Shown here piece after piece: positions 31,204 to 39,523 of a stretch of 39,523 nt of DNA. The translations under genes and the position numbers were made by a program. The stretch comes from Acidimicrobiia bacterium (lineage in GTDB: Bacteria > Actinomycetota > Acidimicrobiia > IMCC26256 > JAMXLJ01), in assembly GCA_035651955.1 (NCBI GenBank), contig DASRES010000024.1, positions 76,482 through 116,004 on the forward strand. Direction: 5' to 3'. The notes below the pieces were generated by a model, which saw nothing but the letters and a program-made list of their open reading frames with translations, had not been told where the DNA came from and did no database searches. Every line of letters begins with the position of its first letter. Within the stretch, counting starts at the first letter, position 1.

Positions 31204-31830
31204 TCACTCCCGTCGCAGGACGCGCAGGCTGCCCGTCGTCGTGACGGGTTCGAAGCCGTCGGCCACCGCGCGCTGCCACACGTGGAACGGCGCCTGTCCG
31301 CCGTCCGCCGGGTCCTCGAACACGTCGTGGATCGCGAGGAGTCCACCACGCGCGACGTGTCGCGCCCAGCTCGCGTAGTCGCGCATCGCGACGTCCTCGG
31401 CGTGACCACCGTCGACGAACAGCAGCCCGACCGGCGTCGACCAGTGACGCGCCACCGTCGCCGACTCCCCGACCACCGCGATCACGACGTCCTCGAGGCC
31501 GGCCCGCTCGATCGTCCGCCGGAAGAACGGCAACGTGTCCATCCTCCCGGTGGCGGGATCGACGACGTCGCGATCGTGGTGCTCCCACCCGGCCTGGTTC
31601 TCCTCCGAGCCCCGGTGGTGGTCGACGGTGAACAGCACCGTCCCACCCGCGCGCGCGGCCGCGCCGAGGTAGACGGCGGACTTGCCGCAATACGTCCCGA
31701 TCTCGAGCAGCGGGCCGACGCGCGCCGCCGCGATCCCCGCCTCGTGCAGCGCGAGGCCCTCGCCGTCGGGCATGAAGCCCTTCGCGGCGCGCGCGACGTC
31801 GAGCAGTCCGTCGTCGATCGTGCGCGGCAC
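31204..31830 (-). CDS. Class I SAM-dependent methyltransferase (O-methyltransferase-like)
   Basis: A 208-aa methyltransferase of the Methyltransf_24/cephalosporin-hydroxylase-like group: GPLLEIGTYCGKSAVYLGAAARAGGTVLFTVDHHRGSEEN is the SAM motif, and PVGLLFVDGGHAEDVAMRDYASWARHVARGGLLAIHDVFED the acidic metal-linked loop. The substrate is unknown. It starts with GTG 2 nt after the mutase stop and ends 5 nt before the DDN-like ATG, so it is an inner gene of a four-gene operon. Confidence 0.85.
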   Translation of the reverse strand: MPRTIDDGLLDVARAAKGFMPDGEGLALHEAGIAAARVGPLLEIGTYCGKSAVYLGAAARAGGTVLFTVDHHRGSEENQAGWEHHDRDVVDPATGRMDTLPFFRRTIERAGLEDVVIAVVGESATVARHWSTPVGLLFVDGGHAEDVAMRDYASWARHVARGGLLAIHDVFEDPADGGQAPFHVWQRAVADGFEPVTTTGSLRVLRRE

Positions 31831-31832
31831 CG

Positions 31833-33473
<1,641 letters not shown>

Positions 33474-33547
33474 AGCTCCCTCGGCCGCGCCATGACGGGC
33501 GTGCTTCGCCCGCATGATCGCGCGGCCTGGACGGCACCGACGCCCCG

Positions 33548-33576
33548 CTGACCCGGTCGTCCGGTGTCGGTAGGCT
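33548..33576 (+). promoter_or_regulatory. Promoter of glpX
   Basis: CTGACC (33548-33553) and TAGGCT (33571-33576) are spaced by 17 bp, a good match to a housekeeping sigma factor promoter. The predicted leader is about 30 nt and carries an AGGAG 8 nt before the ATG, unlike the leaderless genes nearby. Confidence 0.55.
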
Positions 33577-33614
33577 GCGGGACCCCCCCTCCCGCCACGT
33601 CAGGAGCGACCGGC

Positions 33615-34604
33615 ATGGACGAGCGCCCGACCCCAGATCGCAACCTCGCCCTCGAGCTCGCCCGCGTCACGGAGGCGGCGGCGCTGGCGGCCGGGCGGTG
33701 GATGGGCAGGGGCGACAAGAACTCGGCCGACGGCGCGGCCGTCGACGCGATGCGTCTCGTGCTCAACAGCGTGTCGATGGACGGGGTCGTCGTGATCGGC
33801 GAGGGCGAGAAGGACGAGGCGCCCATGCTGTTCAACGGCGAGCAGATCGGCAGCGGCGGGCCCGCCTGCGACATCGCGGTCGACCCGATCGACGGCACGA
33901 CGTTGACGTCGCTCGGCCGCCCGAACGCGATCGCCGTGATCGCGCTCGCCGAGCGCGGGACGATGTTCGACCCCGGTCCGTGCGTGTACATGGAGAAGGT
34001 CGCGGCGGGGCCCGAGGCCGCCGACGTGATCAACGTCGAGGCGTCGGTCACCGACAACCTCAACGCGGTGGCCAAGGCTCTCGGGCTGGACGTCGACGAC
34101 GTCACGGCCGTCATCCTCGACCGGCCGCGTCACGAGGACATCATCAAGGAGTGCCGTGAGGCGGGCGCGCGCATCCGCCTCATCCCGGACGGCGACGTCG
34201 CCGGCGCGATCTCGACGGCGTGGGCGGACAGCGGCGCGAACGTGCTGTTCGGCATCGGCGGCACGCCGGAGGGCGTCATCGCCGCGTGCGCGCTCAAGTG
34301 CCTCGGCGGCGCGATCCAGGGCAAGCTCTGGCCCCGCAACGACGCCGAGCGCCAGGAAGCGATCGACCGGGGGTACGACCTCGACCGCGTCCTGACCACG
34401 GACGACCTGGTCGCGGGTGAGGACGTGTTCTTCTCCGCGACCGGCATCACCGACGGCGAGCTCCTGCGCGGCGTCCGCTACTTCGGGCACGGCGCCCGGA
34501 CGCAGACCCTCGTGATGCGCTCGAAGTCCGGCACGATCCGCCGGATCGACGCGACCCACCGCTGGCAGAAGCTCATGCGGTACAGCGCGTTGAAGTTCGA
34601 CTGA
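33615..34604 (+). CDS. glpX: Class II fructose-1,6-bisphosphatase
   Basis: It removes the 1-phosphate of fructose-1,6-bisphosphate in gluconeogenesis. The 329-aa protein has [38 protein letters not shown] at the start, metal-binding [14 protein letters not shown] and the DPIDGTT motif, then the [28 protein letters not shown] block. GlpX is the only FBPase type in many actinobacteria. The ATG at 33615 has a clear AGGAG. It is divergent from the mutase operon. Confidence 0.96.
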   Translation: MDERPTPDRNLALELARVTEAAALAAGRWMGRGDKNSADGAAVDAMRLVLNSVSMDGVVVIGEGEKDEAPMLFNGEQIGSGGPACDIAVDPIDGTTLTSLGRPNAIAVIALAERGTMFDPGPCVYMEKVAAGPEAADVINVEASVTDNLNAVAKALGLDVDDVTAVILDRPRHEDIIKECREAGARIRLIPDGDVAGAISTAWADSGANVLFGIGGTPEGVIAACALKCLGGAIQGKLWPRNDAERQEAIDRGYDLDRVLTTDDLVAGEDVFFSATGITDGELLRGVRYFGHGARTQTLVMRSKSGTIRRIDATHRWQKLMRYSALKFD

Positions 34605-34619
34605 TTTCGCGCCCACCGC

Positions 34620-34648
34620 TTGCGTCAATCGGACAAATCGGGCATAGT
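34620..34648 (+). promoter_or_regulatory. Promoter of the small membrane protein gene
   Basis: TTGCGT (34620-34625) and CATAGT (34643-34648) lie 17 bp apart in a stretch that is unusually A/T-rich for this window. The start codon is at 34685. Confidence 0.5.
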
Positions 34649-34684
34649 CCTCGACCTGGTTCGTGGTGGGACTGGGACGGCACG

Positions 34685-34951
34685 ATGCTCGGGACGACGT
34701 TGCCGGCGTGGCTCGACTTCTCGACGCTGCGTTGGATCACAGCGGTGGTGGTGGGCCTCGGCGCGGCCGGTGCCGTGCTCGGGGTGGCGAAGGCGCGGGG
34801 CGCGGCGGCGAAGCTCGCCGTGCTCGCGCTGATGGTCGGGGTCATGGTGGGCGCCGTGCACTACCGCTCGACGATGGAGACGAGCCGCCGCACGTGCTCC
34901 ACGATCCTCTTCGACGCCCACGTCCGCACGCCGGGCTGCCCGATCCACTGA
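34685..34951 (+). CDS. Small membrane protein, unknown function
   Basis: An 88-aa protein with two predicted membrane helices (about 15-35 and 42-60) separated by a short basic loop (AKARGAAAK), followed by a C-terminal segment with two cysteines (CSTILFDAHVRTPGCPIH) that could form a disulfide outside. Both ends would then face out. I do not recognise a family. It has its own promoter and is convergent with the sigma-factor partner gene. Coding character rests on the G/C third-position pattern and the helices. Confidence 0.6.
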   Translation: MLGTTLPAWLDFSTLRWITAVVVGLGAAGAVLGVAKARGAAAKLAVLALMVGVMVGAVHYRSTMETSRRTCSTILFDAHVRTPGCPIH

Positions 34952-34967
34952 TCGACCGGTCAGCCGA

Positions 34968-35723
34968 TCACGGCGGGCACGTCACGGCGCCGAGCGCGAG
35001 TCCCAGCGCGTCGCACGCGGTCGCGTGCGACACCTTCCAGCCACCGTCGACGTGCACGGCCGACCCGTCGTAGGGAAACGATCCGATCGACGGGACGACG
35101 AGCTCGTAGCGGACGGCGGCATGGGCCGGGTCCGTGAAGACGATCGCGTCGACGATCGCGCTCGTACCGCTCACGATGTCGCCCTGCTTCTGCAACGCCT
35201 GCTGGAAGAGGGGGATCAGCACCGCGCCGCGCTCGACGGCCGTCGCGCGCACTGCGGGCGGGCTGTTCGGTTGGAACGTCGTTGCGAATGCGGCACCGAC
35301 GGCCGCGCGTGCTCCCGCCGGGTCGACGGGCTGCCGTCCTGGTGCCGGCAACGGCGGCGGCTGCGGCACGGGCGCGGTGGTGGGCGAAGGACCGCCGGGC
35401 CACGTGGTCGGCGTCGTGCCGAGCGATGAGGGTGGGATCGACGGGACGAGCGATGGCTGCGTCAGCGGGCGCGGAGAGGAGGGCACCGTTGTGAGACGGG
35501 CGGGCGACGGCACATCCGCACGCAACACGAGCACCGTGAAGGTCGCGCACACCACGGCCGCGGCGACAGAGATCACGCGTCCGACCGTCCGCTGACGCGC
35601 CCGTACTCGGGCTCGCTCACCAGCACGGGACGCGAGGCCGGGCGACGGAACGTAGTCGTCGACGGCCGAGTGCAACGCCCCCCGGATGCGGGCCTCCAGC
35701 GTGCGGTCGGTCGTCGTCCTCAT
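34968..35723 (-). CDS. Membrane protein coupled to sigma factor (putative anti-sigma or effector)
   Basis: A 251-aa protein with a short N-terminal cytoplasmic part (DRTLEARIRGALHSAVDDYVPSPG), a basic stretch, one membrane helix at about 48-67, a Pro/Ser/Thr-rich linker to about 125, and an outside domain of about 120 residues with two cysteines near the end (CDALGLALGAVTCPP). Its ATG overlaps the sigma factor stop in ATGA, the typical place of an anti-sigma gene. However, no zinc HxxxCxxC motif is present. It could hold the sigma factor at the membrane, or be a surface protein it controls. Confidence 0.75.
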   Translation of the reverse strand: MRTTTDRTLEARIRGALHSAVDDYVPSPGLASRAGERARVRARQRTVGRVISVAAAVVCATFTVLVLRADVPSPARLTTVPSSPRPLTQPSLVPSIPPSSLGTTPTTWPGGPSPTTAPVPQPPPLPAPGRQPVDPAGARAAVGAAFATTFQPNSPPAVRATAVERGAVLIPLFQQALQKQGDIVSGTSAIVDAIVFTDPAHAAVRYELVVPSIGSFPYDGSAVHVDGGWKVSHATACDALGLALGAVTCPP

Positions 35724-36373
35724 CGCTCGGAACCCACCTCGTGGCGCAGTCGCTCGAGTGCGCGCGAGCAACGTGACTTCACGGTCCCGATCCGTATGCC
35801 GAGCGTCCGCGCGGTCTCCTCCTCGCTGAGGTCCTCGTAGAACCGCAGGACGATGACGTCGCGTTGCTTCGCCGGCAGCGCGCGTATGGCGGCAAGGAGC
35901 TGCGCGCGATCGTCCACATTGCGTTCGTCCGAGATGCCAGCGCGCCAGTCGACACGCCGTCGTTGCTCCTCGCGCGCCTCGACGACCCGGCGGCGGAACC
36001 GGCCTCGGATCTCGTTCAGGACCGCCCGGCGCAGGTACGCATCGACGTCGGCGACCGTGCCGCGCGAGAACCTGGGCCAGACGCGTGCGTACGCCTCTGC
36101 GACGGCGTCCTCGGCCAGCGCGCGGTCGCCACAATGAGCGAGCGCGAGCCGGACGAGTCCGACGTAGTGCTCGTCGAAGACCTGCGCGAACGATCCGGCG
36201 TCGCGTGCGCGCGAGGCGCTGTCGGGAACGCACTCGGCAAGGCCGTCGAGGTCGACGTCGTCCCGGGCCGGCACGGCGACCGGCCACGGCGCGCCTCCGG
36301 ACGCGAGCGCGGGCGATGGGAAGGGGTCACCCGAGAACGCGGACGGCCCACCGGGCTCGGGCGGCGCGGTCAC
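35720..36373 (-). CDS. RNA polymerase sigma factor, SigE/ECF-like
   Basis: A 217-aa group IV sigma factor. Region 2 is FAQVFDEHYVGLVRLALAHCGDRALAEDAVAEAYARVWPRF (about 62-103) and region 4 is AIRALPAKQRDVIVLRFYEDLSEEETARTLGIRIGTVKSRCSRALERLR (about 163-212), with a helix-turn-helix. The first ~55 residues are Pro/Gly/Ala-rich and unconserved, so the true start could be downstream of the GTG at 36373. The coupled downstream membrane protein suggests response to an outside signal. No strong autoregulatory promoter is evident in the 66-bp gap upstream. Confidence 0.9.
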   Translation of the reverse strand: MTAPPEPGGPSAFSGDPFPSPALASGGAPWPVAVPARDDVDLDGLAECVPDSASRARDAGSFAQVFDEHYVGLVRLALAHCGDRALAEDAVAEAYARVWPRFSRGTVADVDAYLRRAVLNEIRGRFRRRVVEAREEQRRRVDWRAGISDERNVDDRAQLLAAIRALPAKQRDVIVLRFYEDLSEEETARTLGIRIGTVKSRCSRALERLRHEVGSER

Positions 36374-36439
36374 ACCCGTCCAGATGCACCGGCCGCCCGC
36401 GCCGTTCCAAATTCTCGCGTCGCCCGCGCCTCCGTTCGC

Positions 36440-37408
36440 TCAGCGGAGGTCGCGGCGCATCTGGACGAACTCGGCGCCTGCGAGCCACTCGGTGAACGTC
36501 GCCTCGACCCGCCAGCCGCGCTGCTCGTAGAACCCGACCGCCCGCGATCCGGCGTCCGTCCGCAGCGCGAGCCGGGTACAGCCGCGGCGCGCCGCGAGCG
36601 ACTCGAACGACGCGAGCAGGTGCGACCCGATGCCGTGCCCGCGGGCGTCGTCCGCGACGACGAGCTCCGACAGGTATCCGACGCCGAGACCCGTCCAGCC
36701 GGTCGCGACGCCAACGACGCGGCCGCCGTGGCGCGCCGCGAGCGCGAACGGGTGACGCTCCCACCGCGTCCCCGGCCCGAAGCGGGCCTCGTCGTGGCGC
36801 GACCAAACCCGCTCGGCGAACCCGCGCGCCTCGGGGTCGAGCGCCTCGGACTCGGTGATCTCGAGCTCGAGCGAGCCGCGCCCGCGCACGGCGACGCCAC
36901 CGAAGGAGAAGTCCGCGATCGGCGTCCAGACGCCGTGCTCACCCTGGAGGACGTGCACGCGGTCGACCAGGAACGCCGCCCGGAAGTCGGCGAGCGCGGC
37001 CACCGCCGCCTCGATGCGTTCCGGTGACGCGCCGTCGCGCAAGGTCACGTGGGGCACGAACGGCCAGTCGACGGGGCGCTCGAACGGTGGGCGGAACACC
37101 GCGTCCTTCAACGCGACGAGCGCGTCCACGTCGCCGCCGACACCGAGGTAGCACACCGGCGTGGCCGGGAGGAAGGTCGTCGCGGGACCGATCACGAGCG
37201 TGAACGGCTCCGTCCGCACGACGACCTGCCGGAGCAACGCGAACCCGGTGACGAGGTCGTCCTCGCGCACGTTGACCGGTGGGACCAGCGTGACGTGGGC
37301 GGGGATGCTCCCGAGCGAGTCGTCACCGAGCGCGCGCCGGAGCGCGTCGACCTGCTCGCGCACCCCGGCCGGTATCAGCACGACGACTCCGAGTCTGCGG
37401 CGGGGCAC
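36440..37408 (-). CDS. Fusion of 2H phosphoesterase (2'-5' RNA ligase-like) and GNAT acetyltransferase
   Basis: A 322-aa two-domain protein. Residues 1-170 match the 2H/LigT family, with both HxT motifs (His38-Val-Thr40 in AHVTLVPPV and His120-Val-Thr122 in PHVTLRDG) and the closing DFSFGGVAVRGRGSLELE strand. Residues 176-322 are a GNAT domain, with acetyl-CoA loop ELVVADDARGHGIGSHLL and LALRTDAGSRAVGFYEQRGW. Both active sites look intact. The substrate could be an RNA or nucleotide 2',3'-cyclic phosphate on one side and an amine on the other. GTG 37408 has GGGGAG 8 nt upstream. It follows the TIM-barrel gene by 4 nt. Confidence 0.87.
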   Translation of the reverse strand: MPRRRLGVVVLIPAGVREQVDALRRALGDDSLGSIPAHVTLVPPVNVREDDLVTGFALLRQVVVRTEPFTLVIGPATTFLPATPVCYLGVGGDVDALVALKDAVFRPPFERPVDWPFVPHVTLRDGASPERIEAAVAALADFRAAFLVDRVHVLQGEHGVWTPIADFSFGGVAVRGRGSLELEITESEALDPEARGFAERVWSRHDEARFGPGTRWERHPFALAARHGGRVVGVATGWTGLGVGYLSELVVADDARGHGIGSHLLASFESLAARRGCTRLALRTDAGSRAVGFYEQRGWRVEATFTEWLAGAEFVQMRRDLR

Positions 37409-37412
37409 GCGC

Positions 37413-38300
37413 TCAGCTCCCCGACCGCAGGATCGGCCACGCGTCGCTGCGCGTCGTGTCGAAGTCGTACATCGACCAGCCGAGGACGTGCACCGCGTGC
37501 GCGGCCCGCACGAACGCGCGGTCGTCGTCCGCGGTCGCGGCGTCCGCGATCCCGCCGATGACGTGGACGGGCGCATCCGCGACGCCGAGGTCCGCTCGGA
37601 CGCGTTCGACGGACTGCGCCACGTACGTCGCCGCGTCGTGCAACGGCGACGACAGCGAGCGCAACGTCCAGTACGCCATCGGCAGCCACACGTCGAATCG
37701 CGAGGCGAGCTGCCTCCAGGGGAACGCGGGCCACAGCTTCGGGTTGACGTCCTCGAGGAGGGGCGGCGGATACACGATCGCACCGAGCGGCACGCCGCCC
37801 GTCGCGTCACGCACGCGCTCCGAGAGCGAGACGAGCCGCGCGTTGCGTGTCGCGGCGTCGGGCACGTCGTTCGTCCACTCGATGTCGAGCGCGAGCCCGT
37901 CGAACCGCTGCCCGTGTGCGCGGAAGTCGCGCAAGGCGACGACTCGCCTCAGGTCCGCGTCGACGTCCGCGAAGTGGGGGAGGTACCACGCGACGACACG
38001 CAGACCCACGCGGTGCGCTTCGACGAGGACCTCGCCGACGAGCGACCGGGACACGACGTCGTCCTCGGAGCGCCGGTCGTCCTGCGCGGCCTGCAGGTAC
38101 AACGTGCGCACGCCCAACCGCGCCATGTCACGCAACGACGCGGTCGTCACCGCGGGCGACATCCCCGGCTTCTGGAACGCGGGCACGTAGTCGTAGACGT
38201 CCACCCACGTCCCCAACCCAGCAAACACACCAACGCCCGCGGCGCTCCGGGCCGGACGCCGCGACGTTCCTCCCGAGCACGCGACGACCGAGGCGACCAC
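37413..38300 (-). CDS. TIM-barrel glycosidase-like lipoprotein candidate, start uncertain
   Basis: The 295-aa protein resembles glycosidase-type TIM barrels: LGTWVDVYDYVPAFQKPGMSPAVTTASLRDMARLGVRTLYLQAAQ, FDGLALDIEWTND with acidic residues where GH18-like enzymes have their catalytic acids, and FDVWLPMAYWT. The GTG at 38300 gives MVASVVACSGG, which has a lipobox (VVAC) but too short a signal sequence. In frame upstream the DNA reads RRATVRRALIAVA, a fitting signal peptide, yet no ATG, GTG or TTG exists there back to the atpC stop. A rare start such as ATC at 38312 or a frameshift is possible. Confidence 0.7.
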   Translation of the reverse strand: MVASVVACSGGTSRRPARSAAGVGVFAGLGTWVDVYDYVPAFQKPGMSPAVTTASLRDMARLGVRTLYLQAAQDDRRSEDDVVSRSLVGEVLVEAHRVGLRVVAWYLPHFADVDADLRRVVALRDFRAHGQRFDGLALDIEWTNDVPDAATRNARLVSLSERVRDATGGVPLGAIVYPPPLLEDVNPKLWPAFPWRQLASRFDVWLPMAYWTLRSLSSPLHDAATYVAQSVERVRADLGVADAPVHVIGGIADAATADDDRAFVRAAHAVHVLGWSMYDFDTTRSDAWPILRSGS

Positions 38301-38388
38301 GGCGACGGCGATGAGCGCTCGACGAACGGTTGCGCGTCGAAGAGGCGCTGTTCGGCGAGCGGTCGTCGCCGTCGCTCGCTCCCGCCGC

Positions 38389-38657
38389 CTAACCCGACGC
38401 GGGCTCTTCGAGCGACGCGGCGTCGGAGAGGATGATCACGCGGTCGTCACGCACCTCGACGAACCCGCCGTCGACCTGCACGCCCTGCACGTCGCTGCCC
38501 GGCAGGATGATCCGCACCTCGCCCTGGCCCAGCGCGCCGAGGAACGGCACGTGGCCGGTCAGGAACGCGATCTCGCCGTCCGAGGTGCGGCACACGACCA
38601 TCTCCGCGTCGCCGCGGAAGAGCACGGCTTCGGGCGAGACGAGCTCGACGTGCAGCA

Positions 38658-38658
<1 letters not shown>
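38389..38658 (-). CDS. atpC: ATP synthase epsilon subunit, beta-sandwich domain only
   Basis: The 89-aa subunit of F1 couples rotation of the stalk. LHVELVSPEAVLFRGDAEMVVCRTSDGEIAFLTGHVPFLGALGQGEVRI is the N-terminal beta-sandwich. Typical epsilon subunits are about 120-140 aa with a two-helix C-terminal arm that can block ATP hydrolysis; here the protein ends after LSDAASLEEPASG, so that arm is missing. Its ATG shares a base with the atpD stop (TGATG). Confidence 0.93.
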
Positions 38659-39522
<864 letters not shown>

Positions 39523-39523
39523 G

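Overview
The window is about 39.5 kb of very GC-rich, densely packed bacterial DNA with strong G/C third-position bias, many GTG starts and frequent 1-8 nt gene overlaps. F420 biosynthesis genes, an LCP cell-wall ligase, a SigE-type sigma factor, a mycobacterial-LpdA-like flavoprotein and a MurA with Asp in place of the catalytic Cys all point to Actinomycetota. My best guess is Acidimicrobiia or a relative, but no marker here proves the class. The genes look chromosomal. I see no rRNA, tRNA, CRISPR array, insertion sequence or phage gene.

Layout: (1) 1-1383 (+), the end of cofD followed by cofE, for coenzyme F420. (2) 1408-11539 (-), a surface-polysaccharide operon read right to left: LCP ligase, NDP-glucose 4,6-dehydratase-like enzyme, dTDP-4-dehydrorhamnose reductase, UDP-glucose dehydrogenase, UDP-glucuronate decarboxylase and two family 2 glycosyltransferases. 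An internal promoter then precedes a membrane-anchored unknown protein, a sugar nucleotidyltransferase and an epimerase. The set can supply UDP-GlcA, UDP-Xyl and probably a deoxysugar, transfer them, and attach the polymer to the wall. (3) 11605-19086, class IV aminotransferase, a biotin ligase divergent from a biotin carboxylase/BCCP protein, a PhzF homologue, a repeat-rich membrane protein, LpdA-like flavoprotein and galT. (4) 19121-25067 (-), crotonase, meaB, NifU-domain protein, Lrp-type sensor domain, murA, a second crotonase, adenylate cyclase and an alpha/beta hydrolase. (5) 25072-30200, an S9 peptidase divergent from a coupled glycosyltransferase/methyltransferase/helical-barrel cassette. 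(6) 30205-33473 (-), a four-gene operon led by an acyl-CoA mutase whose two specificity residues match isobutyryl-CoA mutase rather than methylmalonyl-CoA mutase. (7) 33615-39522, glpX, a small membrane protein, a sigma factor with a coupled membrane partner, a 2H-phosphoesterase/GNAT fusion, a TIM-barrel lipoprotein-like protein, and the end of the ATP synthase operon (atpD, short atpC).

Themes: acyl-CoA metabolism (mutase, MeaB, biotin carboxylase, two crotonases), cell envelope building (polysaccharide operon, MurA, GalT, the glycosyltransferase cassette) and F420 (synthesis genes plus a DDN-like protein). A recurring transcription feature is a TANNNT -10 element only 6-9 nt before the start codon, which suggests many leaderless mRNAs. 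The signals most worth following are the isobutyryl-CoA-mutase signature and its operon, the glycosyltransferase cassette with an inverted repeat in its promoter spacer, the 2H-GNAT fusion, and a perfect 24-bp palindrome before the NifU-domain gene.
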